Positions 35,685-44,792 of a stretch of DNA of 64,000 bases are shown piece after piece. The first letter of the stretch is position 1. Each line of letters opens with the position of its first letter. Location: the NCBI RefSeq assembly GCF_024296925.1, contig NZ_CP101125.1:7059001-7123000 (forward strand), written 5' to 3'. The position numbers were made by a program, and so were the translations under genes. Source of the stretch: Pseudomonas nunensis (GTDB lineage: Bacteria > Pseudomonadota > Gammaproteobacteria > Pseudomonadales > Pseudomonadaceae). The notes beneath the pieces were generated by a model. It did not search any database, had not been told where the DNA came from, and was given only the letters and a program-made list of their open reading frames with translations.

Positions 35685-35712
35685 TAAAAAACCCCGGATC
35701 AACCGGGGTTTT
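35685..35712 (-). terminator. Intrinsic terminator after ppa
   Basis: Stem AACCCCGG / CCGGGGTT with a five-base loop (35690-35710), followed on the minus strand by a T-run (plus-strand A-run 35685-35691). It lies 35 bases past the ppa stop and ends that transcript. Confidence 0.9.
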
Positions 35713-35746
35713 CTTGAAGCTTAAAGCTTGCAGCTTGAAGCTGGCT

Positions 35747-36274
35747 TTAGCCCTTGTAAGCAGCAACCGACTTCATGATCTCGGTGCGAGCGGCTTCGGA
35801 GTCGCCCCAACCTTCGATCTTCACCCATTTGCCTTTTTCGAGGTCTTTGTAGTTTGCGAAGAAGTGCTCGATCTGCTGGATCAGCAGTTGTGGCAGGTCG
35901 CTGCATTCCTTCACGTCGACGTACAGCTGGGACAGCTTGTCGTGTGGGACTGCGATGACTTTGGCATCGCCGCCGCCGTCGTCGGTCATGTGCAGGATGC
36001 CGATTGGACGGGCGCGGATAACCGAACCTGGAGCAACCGGGTAAGGGGTTACGACCAGCACGTCGAGGGGATCACCGTCGTCAGCCAGGGTGTTCGGGAT
36101 GAAACCGTAGTTGGCCGGGTAGAACATCGGGGTGGCCATGAAACGGTCAACGAACAGGCAATCGCTGTCTTTGTCGATTTCGTACTTGATCGGCGCGTGG
36201 TTGGCCGGGATCTCGATCGCGACGTAGATGTCGTTCGGCAGGTCTTTGCCAGCCGGAATCTTGCTGTAGCTCAT
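35747..36274 (-). CDS. ppa: Inorganic pyrophosphatase
   Basis: A 175-residue family I soluble pyrophosphatase that hydrolyses PPi to two phosphates and so drives biosynthetic reactions in the cytosol. Seen are the substrate and metal-binding segments [36 protein letters not shown], and the D-x-D-P-L-D-V motif in [13 protein letters not shown], plus KVIAVPHD and [20 protein letters not shown]. Length and motifs are normal. It is a single-gene transcript ending in the terminator at 35685. Confidence 0.97.
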   Translation of the reverse strand: MSYSKIPAGKDLPNDIYVAIEIPANHAPIKYEIDKDSDCLFVDRFMATPMFYPANYGFIPNTLADDGDPLDVLVVTPYPVAPGSVIRARPIGILHMTDDGGGDAKVIAVPHDKLSQLYVDVKECSDLPQLLIQQIEHFFANYKDLEKGKWVKIEGWGDSEAARTEIMKSVAAYKG

Positions 36275-36387
36275 TGGGCGGTGCCCCCGTTAGTTGACCA
36301 AAAACACTTGGCCGGATTGACCAAAAAGTGGCGGCGATTATAGGCATATTCCGCCGCCGATGCCATGCGCCTTGGGTCGTGTAGACC

Positions 36388-37200
36388 TTAGTCGTGTCCC
36401 TGATAGACAGGGCTAGACGCCTGAAGTTGCCGCAGCCGGGACAATGGATCTTGCCGATAAAACAGCTTTAGCTGCTCGTAGACCTGTGGATAAGCCGCGT
36501 GCAGCAAATCCGGAGCGCTGAAGAAGTATTCGCTGGTGACGGCAAAGAATTCGGCCGGGTTCTCGGCGGCGTAGGGGTCGATGGCGGTTTCGGCGTCGGG
36601 GTTGCGGTCCAGATGGCGGTTGAGGTCATCGTAGGCGTGTTGCATGACCCTGGCCCAGTCGCTGACGCGCATGTCCGGATGCAGCGGCGGCAGGCCGTTG
36701 GCGTCGCCATTGAGCATGTCGAGCTTGTGCGCCAGTTCGTGGATCACCAGGTTGTAGCCTTCCCAGCCGCCGCTGGCCATGACGCCGGGCCAGGCGAGGA
36801 TGATCGGGCCTTGTTGCCAGGCTTCGCCGCTGTGTTCGCCGTCCCATTCGTGCTCGACGCCGCTGGCATCGCGATGGCGCTGGGGGCTGAGGAAGTCGTC
36901 GGGGTAGAGGACGATCTCGTGGAAGCCTTGATACCAGTTCAAATCGCCGAGGTTCATCAGCGGCAATTGCGCCTGGGCGGCGAGCAGCAGGCGTTGCTCC
37001 TGGTGGAGTTCGACGCCGGGCAGGGCGGTCAGGTGTTTGTCTTCCAGAAACAACACGCTGGCTTCACGCAGCCACTGGTCTTCAGCGGCGCTGATGCCGT
37101 CCAGGAAGCTCAAGTGATGGCGCACCCGCTGCCACATGTCATCGGCAATCGGATGCCTGGCCAGGATGCGCCGGCGACGCCAGGCGCTCAGGGACCACAT
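36388..37200 (-). CDS. mtfA: MtfA-like M90 zinc peptidase
   Basis: A 270-residue zinc-dependent peptidase of the MtfA (YeeI) family, which in E. coli binds and inactivates the Mlc repressor and has aminopeptidase activity. The HELAH zinc motif is seen in NLVIHELAHKLDMLNG, with the third ligand likely in the NPAEFFAVTSEYFF helix, and the family's typical WP-G region (ILAWPGVMASGGWEG). The protein is cytosolic and full length. It starts 6 bases after the dedA gene stop, so the two are co-transcribed. The target in Pseudomonas is not known from sequence. Confidence 0.88.
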   Translation of the reverse strand: MWSLSAWRRRRILARHPIADDMWQRVRHHLSFLDGISAAEDQWLREASVLFLEDKHLTALPGVELHQEQRLLLAAQAQLPLMNLGDLNWYQGFHEIVLYPDDFLSPQRHRDASGVEHEWDGEHSGEAWQQGPIILAWPGVMASGGWEGYNLVIHELAHKLDMLNGDANGLPPLHPDMRVSDWARVMQHAYDDLNRHLDRNPDAETAIDPYAAENPAEFFAVTSEYFFSAPDLLHAAYPQVYEQLKLFYRQDPLSRLRQLQASSPVYQGHD

Positions 37201-37206
37201 GGGCGC

Positions 37207-37872
37207 TCAGCGGGTTTCGGCTTTGGAGCTCGAACCGCCGAAGCGGCTGCGCACGACGCCGATGATCATCGGTACCAGCGACAGCAGGATGATGCCCACT
37301 ACCAACAGCGACAGGTTTTTCTTGATGAACGGTACGTTGCCGAAGAAGTAACCGAGGGTTACCAGGCCACCGACCCACAGGATCGTGCCGAGCACGCTAA
37401 AGAAGAAGAAACGCGGGTACGGCATCCGGGCGATGCCGGCGACGAACGGTGCAAACGTGCGGATGATCGGCAGGAAGCGCGCCATGGTCACGGTTTTGCC
37501 GCCGTGCTTGTCGTAGAAATCGTGGGTTTGTTGCAGGTAGTCGCGGCGGAAGATTTTCGAGTTCGGGTTGCTGAAGAGCTTCTCGCCCGTCGTTCGTCCG
37601 ATCACGTAGTTGGTGCTGTCTCCGAGGATCGCCGCCAGCATCAGCAAGCCGCCCAGCAGCACCGGGTCCATGCCGCCACCGGCCGCAACGGCACCGGCGA
37701 TGAAAAGCAGAGAATCGCCCGGCAGGAATGGCATCACCACCAGGCCGGTTTCGCAGAAGATCACCAGAAACAGGATGGCGTAGATCCATGGCCCGTAGTT
37801 GTTTACCAGCATGTCGAGGTACACATCGAGATGCAGGACAAGGTCGATCGGGTTGAAATCCATGGGGGGCAC
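37207..37872 (-). CDS. DedA-family membrane protein
   Basis: A 221-residue inner-membrane protein of the DedA/SNARE-associated family, implicated in undecaprenyl-phosphate or phospholipid flipping and in envelope homeostasis. Family motifs visible: FCETGLVVMPFLPGDSLLFIAG, GRTTGEKLF and the arginine/glycine motif ARFLPIIRTFAPFVAGIARMPYPRF. About five hydrophobic segments. It precedes mtfA by 6 bases. Specific substrate not determinable. Confidence 0.9.
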   Translation of the reverse strand: MPPMDFNPIDLVLHLDVYLDMLVNNYGPWIYAILFLVIFCETGLVVMPFLPGDSLLFIAGAVAAGGGMDPVLLGGLLMLAAILGDSTNYVIGRTTGEKLFSNPNSKIFRRDYLQQTHDFYDKHGGKTVTMARFLPIIRTFAPFVAGIARMPYPRFFFFSVLGTILWVGGLVTLGYFFGNVPFIKKNLSLLVVGIILLSLVPMIIGVVRSRFGGSSSKAETR

Positions 37873-38055
37873 CTGTGGTGACGGTCCGACTCAGCAGACC
37901 TGTGCGTATGACTTCATGTAAGCCTACAAGCGGATGTAGTTTTTCTTACAAGCCGGGAAGCTCGGGATTATACGGGGTGAAAAGTGAAAAGCGCGTGGAG
38001 TTTGTAGCGGGGGATGTCGCGGGTAATCAGCGTCCGACAGGCTGTACACAAATCC

Positions 38056-38196
38056 CTGTGGCGAGGGAGCTTGCTGTGGCGAGGGGGCTTGCCCCCGTTG
38101 GGTCGCGAAGCGGCCCCAGCAATTCATGCAGTTACACCGTGTTGCCTGGTTTTACGACTGCTTCGCAGCCGAACGGGGGCAAGCCCCCTCGCCACA
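38056..38196. repeat. REPIN element with partial duplicate
   Basis: Inverted REP pair with arms GTGGCGAGGGGGCTTGCCCCC (from about 38076) and its complement ending at 38196. A truncated tandem copy (CTGTGGCGAGGGAGCTTG) precedes it at 38056-38074. It fills most of the 364-base gap between dedA and the acetyltransferase gene; the remainder of the gap shows nothing else. Confidence 0.85.
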
Positions 38197-38236
38197 AAAG
38201 CCACCCGCTACACGCGCTCGCCACATCGCGAAATTG

Positions 38237-38698
38237 TTATAACTCGTCGCTAATCGGCAACACGTAGTTCTTGAATTCGGTGTCTTCCTTGAACCCGATC
38301 GACTCGTAAGTCTTCTGCGCCACTTCGTTATTGCTGCTGGTGGACACACGCATGCGCACGGCGTTGGTTTCCTTGGCCATTTTCTTCGCGGTGCGGATCA
38401 GATTGTCGGCGACCAGTTGGCGGCGGGCGTCTTCGGCGACGTAGATGTCGTTGAGGATCCACACACGTTTGAGCGACAGCGATGAAAAGCTCGGGTACAG
38501 CTGACAGAAACCCATCAGTTTGTTGTTGTCGTCATCGGACAGTGCCAGGTAGATCACCGATTCCTTGCGACGCAGGCGTTTTTCGAGGAACGCCCGGGAC
38601 GAGTCCGGATACGGCAGGGAGCCATAAAACTCGCGATATTTGACGAACAACGGGGTCAGCAGGTCCAGGTGTTCGAGGGTCGCTTGAATAATCCGCAT
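38237..38698 (-). CDS. GNAT-family N-acetyltransferase
   Basis: A 153-residue acetyl-CoA-dependent N-acetyltransferase. The fold is evident: MRIIQATLEHLDLLTPLF (strand-helix start), FCQLYPSFSSLSLKRVWILNDIYVAEDARRQLVADNLI (motif A region with R-R-x-x-x-G-like A/Q-loop, here VAEDARRQLVADN), and C-terminal FKEDTEFKNYVLPI. Substrate unknown. It stands alone between a REPIN and the eutC gene. Confidence 0.88.
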   Translation of the reverse strand: MRIIQATLEHLDLLTPLFVKYREFYGSLPYPDSSRAFLEKRLRRKESVIYLALSDDDNNKLMGFCQLYPSFSSLSLKRVWILNDIYVAEDARRQLVADNLIRTAKKMAKETNAVRMRVSTSSNNEVAQKTYESIGFKEDTEFKNYVLPISDEL

Positions 38699-38811
38699 GG
38701 TAGGTCTCGCTTCAAGTGGCTGTCATACGTGCGTGACGGCGATGGGAAACCCCTGGCGGCCGTGCGTCGATCCTGCCTGAAACCGAGTCGTAAACGCAAT
38801 GCGGAAACGGT

Positions 38812-39648
38812 TCAGGCATCCGGCGGACTGAGTAGGAAATTTCCTTTCATGTCCGCTCCAGTTTCCGACTCCAATGTCTGAACCTGGGCTTCGTCCTTCA
38901 GATTGACCCCCGACAACTGCCGCCGACAGGCTTCGCGCATCAGGTACAGCAAGCGGTGCGCTGCCATCCCGTAGCTGAGACCTTCGAGCCGGACGTTGGA
39001 GATGCAGTTGCGATAGGCATCCGTGAGACCAATCTTGGGATTGTAGGTGAAATATAAACCCAGACTATCAGGAGAGCTGAGACCCGGGCGTTCACCAATC
39101 AGGATCACCACCATTTTCGCGCCCAACAGTTCGCCGATCTCGTCGGCCACGGCCACGCGACCCTGTTCGACCAATATCACCGGGGCCAAAGACCAACCAT
39201 CCGCCGCCGACTGTTCCTCCATGCGAGTCAAAAACGGCAGGGTATGCCGATGAACGGCCAATGCCGACAAACCATCGGCGACCACAATCACCAAATCCAC
39301 GCCGCCGGGATGGGTCGAGGCGTAATCACGCAGGGTCTGCGCCGACTCATCGCTCAACTTGCGTCCCAGATCCGGGCGCTGCAAATAACTGTTCCGGTCC
39401 GTCGCGGCGCTGTGCAGCAGCAAACTCTCGCGCCCGCGCTCGGCCAGTTGCGCGCTGAGCCCGGCATGGTCGAACGGCAAATGCACTGCGTCCCGAGCCT
39501 GGGCGTGGGCGTACTGGAAATCCAGTTGCGCGCTGGTGGGCAGGCTGGTGCCGGTGCGGCCCAGGGCAATCCGCGCCGGGGTCAGGCGCCGCAGTTCCAG
39601 CCACGGGTTCTGTGGATCAACGGGTGGTTTATCCATATCAACACTCAT
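38812..39648 (-). CDS. eutC: Ethanolamine ammonia-lyase small subunit
   Basis: A 278-residue light chain of the adenosylcobalamin-dependent ethanolamine ammonia-lyase, which turns ethanolamine into acetaldehyde and ammonia. Typical features: [16 protein letters not shown] near the N-terminus, [40 protein letters not shown], and [24 protein letters not shown]. It begins within the eutB stop codon (4-base overlap), so it is translationally coupled. No eut microcompartment genes occur here, matching the Pseudomonas type of pathway. Confidence 0.96.
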   Translation of the reverse strand: MSVDMDKPPVDPQNPWLELRRLTPARIALGRTGTSLPTSAQLDFQYAHAQARDAVHLPFDHAGLSAQLAERGRESLLLHSAATDRNSYLQRPDLGRKLSDESAQTLRDYASTHPGGVDLVIVVADGLSALAVHRHTLPFLTRMEEQSAADGWSLAPVILVEQGRVAVADEIGELLGAKMVVILIGERPGLSSPDSLGLYFTYNPKIGLTDAYRNCISNVRLEGLSYGMAAHRLLYLMREACRRQLSGVNLKDEAQVQTLESETGADMKGNFLLSPPDA

Positions 39649-41039
39649 CCCAGTTGCGCCAAAGCCTGGCGGAAGGCCGGCGGCAGGTTGTTACCAAAGT
39701 GAATCTTGCCGTCCGCCTGGGTGAAAATCCCCATCTTCGCCAGCCACTGTTCGAACTCCGGCGCCGGCTTCAAACCCAGGGTTTGCCGGGCGTAGAGGGC
39801 GTCGTGGAACGAGGTGGTCTGGTAGTTGAGCATGATGTCGTCGGAGCCGGGGATGCCCATGATGAAGTTGATCCCGGCCACACCCAACAGGGTCAGCAAG
39901 GTGTCCATGTCGTCCTGGTCGGCTTCGGCGTGGTTGGTGTAGCAAATGTCGCAACCCATCGGCACGCCCAGCAACTTGCCGCAGAAGTGGTCTTCGAGGC
40001 CGGCGCGGATGATCTGTTTGCCGTTGTAGAGGTATTCCGGACCGATAAATCCTACGACGGTGTTCACCAGGAACGGTTTGAAATGTCGCGCCACCGCGTA
40101 GGCCCGTGTCTCGCAGGTCTGTTGATCGATGCCGTGGTGGGCGTTGGCCGACAGGGCGCTGCCCTGGCCGGTTTCGAAATACATCAGGTTCTGGCCGAGG
40201 GTGCCGCGATTCAGGCTCAAACCAGCGTCATAGCCTTCCTGCAGCACGTTCAGGTTGATGCCGAAACTGGCGTTGGCCGCTTCGGTACCGGCGATCGACT
40301 GGAACACCAGGTCCAGCGGAACCCCGCGATTGACCGCTTCGATAGACGTTGTGACGTGGGTTAAAACGCACGCTTGTGTAGGAATTTCGTAGCGCTGGAT
40401 GATCGCGTCGAGCATTTCCAGCATGGCGCAGATCGAGGCGATGCTGTCGGTGGCGGGGTTGATGCCGATCATTGCGTCGCCGTTGCCGTACAGCAGGCCG
40501 TCGAGAATGCTCGCGGCGATGCCGGCGGGTTCGTCGGTCGGGTGGTTGGGTTGCAGGCGTGTGGATAAGCGGCCGCGCAAACCCATGGTGCCGCGAAACT
40601 GCGTGATCACGCGGATCTTCTGCGCGACCAGCACCAAGTCCTGCACGCGCATGATCTTCGACACGGCGGCGGCCATTTCCGGGGTCAGGCCGGGGGCGAG
40701 GGCGCGCAGGCTCTGTTCGTCGGCGGCGTCGCTGAGCAGCCAGTCGCGAAAACCGCCAACGGTGAGATGGCTGACCACCGCGAAGGCTTGTTTGTCGTGC
40801 GTGTCGATGATCAGCCGGGTGACTTCATCGGACTCGTAGGGAATCAGTACTTCCTGTAGGAAGTGAGTCAACGGAATGTCGGCCAACGCCATTTGCGCAG
40901 CCACGCGCTCGCCATCGTTGAGCGCGGCGACACCGGCCAGGAAATCCCCGGAACGCGCCGGGCTGGCCTTGGCCATGACTTCCTTGAGGCTCTCGAAGCG
41001 GTAGGTCTGGGCGCCGACGGAATGGGCAAATGCGGCCAT
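39645..41039 (-). CDS. eutB: Ethanolamine ammonia-lyase large subunit
   Basis: A 464-residue heavy chain carrying the active site of ethanolamine ammonia-lyase. Strong family stretches: [39 protein letters not shown], and [20 protein letters not shown]. It forms an operon with eutC (4-base overlap) and shares strand and purpose with the permease and aldehyde dehydrogenase genes upstream. No eutA reactivating factor is in the window. AGGAG precedes ATG 41039 by about 11 bases. Confidence 0.97.
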   Translation of the reverse strand: MAAFAHSVGAQTYRFESLKEVMAKASPARSGDFLAGVAALNDGERVAAQMALADIPLTHFLQEVLIPYESDEVTRLIIDTHDKQAFAVVSHLTVGGFRDWLLSDAADEQSLRALAPGLTPEMAAAVSKIMRVQDLVLVAQKIRVITQFRGTMGLRGRLSTRLQPNHPTDEPAGIAASILDGLLYGNGDAMIGINPATDSIASICAMLEMLDAIIQRYEIPTQACVLTHVTTSIEAVNRGVPLDLVFQSIAGTEAANASFGINLNVLQEGYDAGLSLNRGTLGQNLMYFETGQGSALSANAHHGIDQQTCETRAYAVARHFKPFLVNTVVGFIGPEYLYNGKQIIRAGLEDHFCGKLLGVPMGCDICYTNHAEADQDDMDTLLTLLGVAGINFIMGIPGSDDIMLNYQTTSFHDALYARQTLGLKPAPEFEQWLAKMGIFTQADGKIHFGNNLPPAFRQALAQLG

Positions 41040-41091
41040 GGGACGGAGTTCTCCTGATGCTGTAAATCACTCAAAAACACCCCCGAAACCC

Positions 41092-41181
41092 TGTGGGAGC
41101 GGGCTTGCTCGCGAAAGCGGTGTATCAGTCGACATCAATGGTGCATGTCAGTCCGCCTTCGCGAGCAAGCCCGCTCCCACA
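41092..41181. repeat. REPIN element
   Basis: Arms TGTGGGAGCGGGCTTGCTCGCGAA (from 41092, split) and complement ending TCCCACA at 41181. Located between eat and eutB, where it may affect read-through of the operon. Confidence 0.85.
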
Positions 41182-41242
41182 TGGGATTTCGGTGCACTTC
41201 AATATGGCAGGCGCCGAGCATTGAGCCCGGCGCCGGTGCAAC

Positions 41243-42613
41243 TCAGATACCTGTGAGCATAGCGTCCGCCGGTGCGGCGAGGCGTTGCTTGGCGGTCAGT
41301 TGGAAATACAGGTAACCGGCGACCATGAAACCCAGGAACACCAGGCCGATCACCGTGTTGAACCACGCCATCGCCACCAGGCACACCACCGCCAGGAATA
41401 GCGCAATCCCCGGCACGATCGGATAACCCGGCGCGCGGAAGGTGCGTTCCAGGTTTGGCTCGGTTTTGCGCAGTTTGAACAGGCTGAGCATGCTGATGAT
41501 GTACATCACGATGGCGCCGAACACCGACATGGTGATCATCGCCGCCGTCAGGGTCATGCCTTGCAGATTGACCAGGCCGTCGCTGTAGATCGCCGCAATG
41601 CCGATCACGCCGCCGGCCAGGATCGCCCGGTGCGGAGTCTGGAAGCGCGAGAGTTTGGCCAGGCCTTTAGGCAGGTAACCGGCGCGGGCCAAGGCGAAGA
41701 ACTGCCGCGAGTAACCCAGGATGATCCCGTGGAAACTCGCCACAAGACCGAACAGGCCGATCCAGACCAGCATGTGCATCCAGCTCGAATTGTTGCCGAC
41801 CACGGCTTTCATCGCCTGGGGCAGCGGGTCGTTGATGTTCGACAGTTGGCGCCAGTCGCCAACACCGCCGGCCATCACCATCACACCGATAGCCAGGAAC
41901 ACCAGGGTCAGAATGCCGCTGACGTAGGCCTTGGGAATCGTGCGCTTCGGGTCCTTGGCTTCTTCGGCTGCCATCGCCGCGCCTTCAATTGCCAGGAAGA
42001 ACCAGATTGCAAACGGGATCGCCGCAAAGATCCCCGGGATCGAGGCCATGGTGAACTCGTTGGAACCCGACCAGCCGTTGAGTACGAAGTTACTGAAGCT
42101 GAAGCCCGGCGCCACCACGCCCATGAACACCAGCAATTCGGCGACCGCGAGCACGGTGACCACCAGTTCAAAAGTCGCGGCGATGCTGACGCCGAGGATG
42201 TTCAGGGTCATGAACACAAAGTACGCGCCGACCGCCGCAATCTTCGGGTCCAGTTCCGGGTACTGCACGTTGAGATAGGCGCCGATGGCCATGGCAATTG
42301 CCGGCGGCGCAAAGACGAATTCGATCAGGGTGGCGATGCCGGCGATCAATCCGCCTTTCTCGCCAAACGCCCGTCGGCTGTAGGCAAACGGCCCGCCCGC
42401 GTGGGGAATTGCGGTGGTCAGTTCGGTGAAACTGAAGATGAAGCAGGTGTACATCGTCGCCACCATCAGCGCGGTGACGAGGAAGCCCAGCGTGCCTGCG
42501 GTGCCCCAGCCGTAACTCCAGCCGAAGTACTCGCCGGAAATCACCAGGCCGACGGCAATGCCCCATAAGTGCAGGGTGCCGAGTGTGGGTTTGAGCTGTG
42601 TCGTAGAAGTCAT
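41243..42613 (-). CDS. eat: Ethanolamine permease (APC superfamily)
   Basis: A 456-residue amino acid/polyamine/organocation-type permease with about 12 hydrophobic helices. Seen are the family's first helix GTLHLWGIAVGLVISGEYFGWSYGW, the FTELTTAIPHAGGPFAYSRRAFG segment and LAIEGAAMAAEEAKDPKRTIP with its conserved glutamate. Start is ATG 42613 with AGAGG upstream. Its place between the aldehyde dehydrogenase and eutBC on the same strand gives the name; it imports ethanolamine for the lyase. Confidence 0.92.
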   Translation of the reverse strand: MTSTTQLKPTLGTLHLWGIAVGLVISGEYFGWSYGWGTAGTLGFLVTALMVATMYTCFIFSFTELTTAIPHAGGPFAYSRRAFGEKGGLIAGIATLIEFVFAPPAIAMAIGAYLNVQYPELDPKIAAVGAYFVFMTLNILGVSIAATFELVVTVLAVAELLVFMGVVAPGFSFSNFVLNGWSGSNEFTMASIPGIFAAIPFAIWFFLAIEGAAMAAEEAKDPKRTIPKAYVSGILTLVFLAIGVMVMAGGVGDWRQLSNINDPLPQAMKAVVGNNSSWMHMLVWIGLFGLVASFHGIILGYSRQFFALARAGYLPKGLAKLSRFQTPHRAILAGGVIGIAAIYSDGLVNLQGMTLTAAMITMSVFGAIVMYIISMLSLFKLRKTEPNLERTFRAPGYPIVPGIALFLAVVCLVAMAWFNTVIGLVFLGFMVAGYLYFQLTAKQRLAAPADAMLTGI

Positions 42614-42731
42614 AAGTCCTCTCTGTTTTTTATTGTTTGATCGGTTGGACTTTCGGGTGTGGCGGTTACAGCGGGCACGCAAAGCCCGTGCCAGAGGGGC
42701 AGGGCGATGTTTGGTGGGTCATTGAGGGCGC

Positions 42732-42800
42732 CATCGCGAGCAAGCTTTGCTCCTACGGGTACAACGCAATCCTGTAGGAGCGAGGCTTGCCCGCGAAAGC
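42732..42800. repeat. Outward-facing REP pair
   Basis: Two REP halves back to back: ATCGCGAGCAAGCTTTGCTCCTAC (42733-42756, split) and TGTAGGAGCGAGGCTTGCCCGCG (42773-42795, split), i.e. in the opposite mutual orientation to the REPINs elsewhere in the window. It lies between eat and the aldehyde dehydrogenase gene. Confidence 0.75.
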
Positions 42801-42822
42801 CGTTACGCAGTCACGCGTCGAG

Positions 42823-44343
42823 TTAGAAGAAGCCCAACGGATTGATGTCGTAGCTCACCAGCAGGTTTTTGGTCTGCTGATAGTGATCGAGCATCATTTT
42901 GTGGGTTTCACGCCCGACGCCGGACTTTTTGTAACCACCGAACGCGGCGTGCGCCGGGTACAGGTGATAGCAGTTGGTCCACACACGACCGGCCTTGATG
43001 GCGCGGCCCATGCGGTAGGCGCGGTTGATGTCGCGGGTCCAGAGGCCGGCGCCCAGGCCGAACTCGGTGTCGTTGGCGATGGCCAGGGCTTCGGCTTCGT
43101 CCTTGAACGTGGTGATGCTCACCACCGGGCCAAAGATTTCTTCCTGGAACACGCGCATTTTGTTGGTGCCCTTGAGCAAGGTCGGCTGGATGTAATACCC
43201 AGTCGCCAGGTTGCCCTCGAGTTTTTCCACCTTGCCGCCAGTCAGCAGCTCGGCGCCTTCGCCCTTGGCGATTTCCAGGTACGAAAGGATTTTGTCGAAT
43301 TGCTGCTCGGACGCCTGGGCGCCGACCATGGTGTCGGTGTCCAGCGGGTCGCCACGTTTGATCGACAGGACTTTTTTCATCACGACTTTCATGAAGTCGT
43401 CGTAGATCGATTCCTGTACCAGTGCGCGAGACGGGCAGGTGCAGACTTCGCCCTGGTTGAAGAACGCCAGCACCAGGCCTTCGGCGGCTTTTTCGATGAA
43501 GGTTTCTTCGGCTTGCATGATGTCGGCGAAGAAGATGTTCGGCGACTTGCCACCCAGCTCCACGGTGGACGGAATAATGTTTTCGGCGGCGGCATGCATG
43601 ATGTGCGAGCCGACCGGGGTCGATCCAGTGAAGGCGATCTTGGCGATGCGCTTGCTGGTGGCCAGCGCTTCGCCGGCTTCTTTGCCGAACCCTTGCACCA
43701 CGTTGAGCACGCCGGGCGGCAGCAGGTCGCCGATCAATTCCATCAGCACGGTGATGCCCAGCGGGGTTTGCTCGGCAGGCTTGAGCACCACGCAGTTACC
43801 GGCAGCCAGGGCCGGGGCGAGTTTCCACGCGGCCATCAGGATCGGGAAGTTCCACGGGATGATCTGACCGACCACTCCCAGCGGTTCATGGATGTGATAA
43901 GCCACGGTGTTGCCGTCGATTTCGGCAGCGCTGCCTTCCTGGGCGCGGATGCAACCGGCGAAGTAGCGGAAGTGATCCGCCGCCAGCGGGATGTCGGCGT
44001 TGAGGGTTTCACGCACGGCTTTGCCGTTGTCCCAGGATTCGGTGATGGCCAGGAGTTCCAGGTTCTGCTCGATGCGGTCGGCGATTTTCAGCAGCACCAG
44101 CGAGCGCGCCTGGGCGGACGTGGCGCCCCAGGCATCGGCAGCGGCGTGGGCAGCGTCCAGGGCTTTGTCGATATCTTCGGCCGTGGAGCGCGGGAATTCG
44201 GCAATCGGTTGGCCATTCACTGGCGAGGTATTGGTGAAGTACTGACCTTTGACAGGCGCGACGAACTCGCCGCCGATGTAGTTACCGTATTTGCTCTTGA
44301 ACGAAACGATAGCGCCTTCAGTACCGGGGTGAGCGTAACGCAT
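42823..44343 (-). CDS. exaC: NAD-dependent (acet)aldehyde dehydrogenase, ExaC type
   Basis: A 506-residue aldehyde dehydrogenase, expected to oxidise the acetaldehyde made by EutBC to acetate. Seen are the substrate and cofactor loops ([22 protein letters not shown] in part), FTGSTPVG, the catalytic glutamate VELGGKSP, and the catalytic cysteine in [16 protein letters not shown]. Start ATG 44343 begins [10 protein letters not shown], the exact usual opening of ExaC; TTGAC-like upstream bases lack an SD but GGAGAA precedes the ATG. P. aeruginosa has a close paralogue in the equivalent eut locus (hdhA), so the symbol is approximate. A sigma-54 promoter lies 67 bases upstream at 44410-44425. Confidence 0.92.
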   Translation of the reverse strand: MRYAHPGTEGAIVSFKSKYGNYIGGEFVAPVKGQYFTNTSPVNGQPIAEFPRSTAEDIDKALDAAHAAADAWGATSAQARSLVLLKIADRIEQNLELLAITESWDNGKAVRETLNADIPLAADHFRYFAGCIRAQEGSAAEIDGNTVAYHIHEPLGVVGQIIPWNFPILMAAWKLAPALAAGNCVVLKPAEQTPLGITVLMELIGDLLPPGVLNVVQGFGKEAGEALATSKRIAKIAFTGSTPVGSHIMHAAAENIIPSTVELGGKSPNIFFADIMQAEETFIEKAAEGLVLAFFNQGEVCTCPSRALVQESIYDDFMKVVMKKVLSIKRGDPLDTDTMVGAQASEQQFDKILSYLEIAKGEGAELLTGGKVEKLEGNLATGYYIQPTLLKGTNKMRVFQEEIFGPVVSITTFKDEAEALAIANDTEFGLGAGLWTRDINRAYRMGRAIKAGRVWTNCYHLYPAHAAFGGYKKSGVGRETHKMMLDHYQQTKNLLVSYDINPLGFF

Positions 44344-44409
44344 GGTGATTTCTCCTTGGCTTGTTGTACTTATAAGAGAGACGCGCATGAGCGCTTGCTA
44401 TAAGCGTAG

Positions 44410-44425
44410 AGCAAAGGTTGGGCCA
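44410..44425 (-). promoter_or_regulatory. Sigma-54 (-24/-12) promoter of ethanolamine operon
   Basis: On the minus strand TGGCCC, five bases, TTGCT: one mismatch from the TGGCAC-N5-TTGC consensus with exact spacing, about 67 bases before the ALDH start. The divergent gene encodes a sigma-54 activator, so the pair makes sense. A possible activator site, GGTACA (44501-44506) and TGTACC (44522-44527) in inverted order, lies about 80-100 bases upstream. Confidence 0.75.
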
Positions 44426-44655
44426 CTGCCTTGCAGGGCAGGTAAATCAAGGCGTTGCGCGGTTTTTGTCGGACAAGCGGGGGTTGTCTGTGACGGTTTC
44501 GGTACAGCCTGGGTGACAGTTTGTACCGCTTGTGGCACAGGTTGTGACTGGGTGGTCTTGCCAGCATTGCAAAGCGCGCTGGCGTGGAGGATGCTCGCTG
44601 TTCATATGACTACGTCATTGGGCTGCACACCTTTGATGGCTGCCGCATAACCCCT

Positions 44656-44755
44656 GTAGGAGCTGTCGAGTGAAACGAGGCTGCGATCTTTTGATTGTGC
44701 TTTTTGAGAGACAAGGTCAAAAGATCGCAGCCTCGTTTCACTCGACAGCTCCTAC
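44656..44755. repeat. Perfect 39-bp inverted repeat (REPIN) upstream of eatR
   Basis: Arms at 44656-44694 and 44717-44755 are exact complements over 39 bases (arm begins GTAGGAGCTGTCGAGTGAAA), with a 22-base loop. It lies 37 bases before the activator gene. Much longer and more perfect than the other REPINs, so it would form a very stable hairpin in any transcript crossing it. Confidence 0.9.
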
Positions 44756-44792
44756 GTGGGAAGTGTTAGCGGCTCGGGGAGAATAATAAGAA

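Noticed and set aside
36499..37881. Plus-strand frame of about 460 codons across mtfA and dedA
   Set aside because: Shadow; the minus strand shows HELAH and DedA motifs.
42823..44343. Calling the aldehyde dehydrogenase a microcompartment EutE
   Set aside because: The gene has the ExaC-type N-terminus and full 506-residue NAD-dependent ALDH length, and no shell-protein genes are present.
44532..44550. Plus-strand TGGCAC near 44533 as a sigma-54 promoter for eatR
   Set aside because: There is no TTGCW at the required spacing; the minus-strand match at 44410-44425 has both elements.
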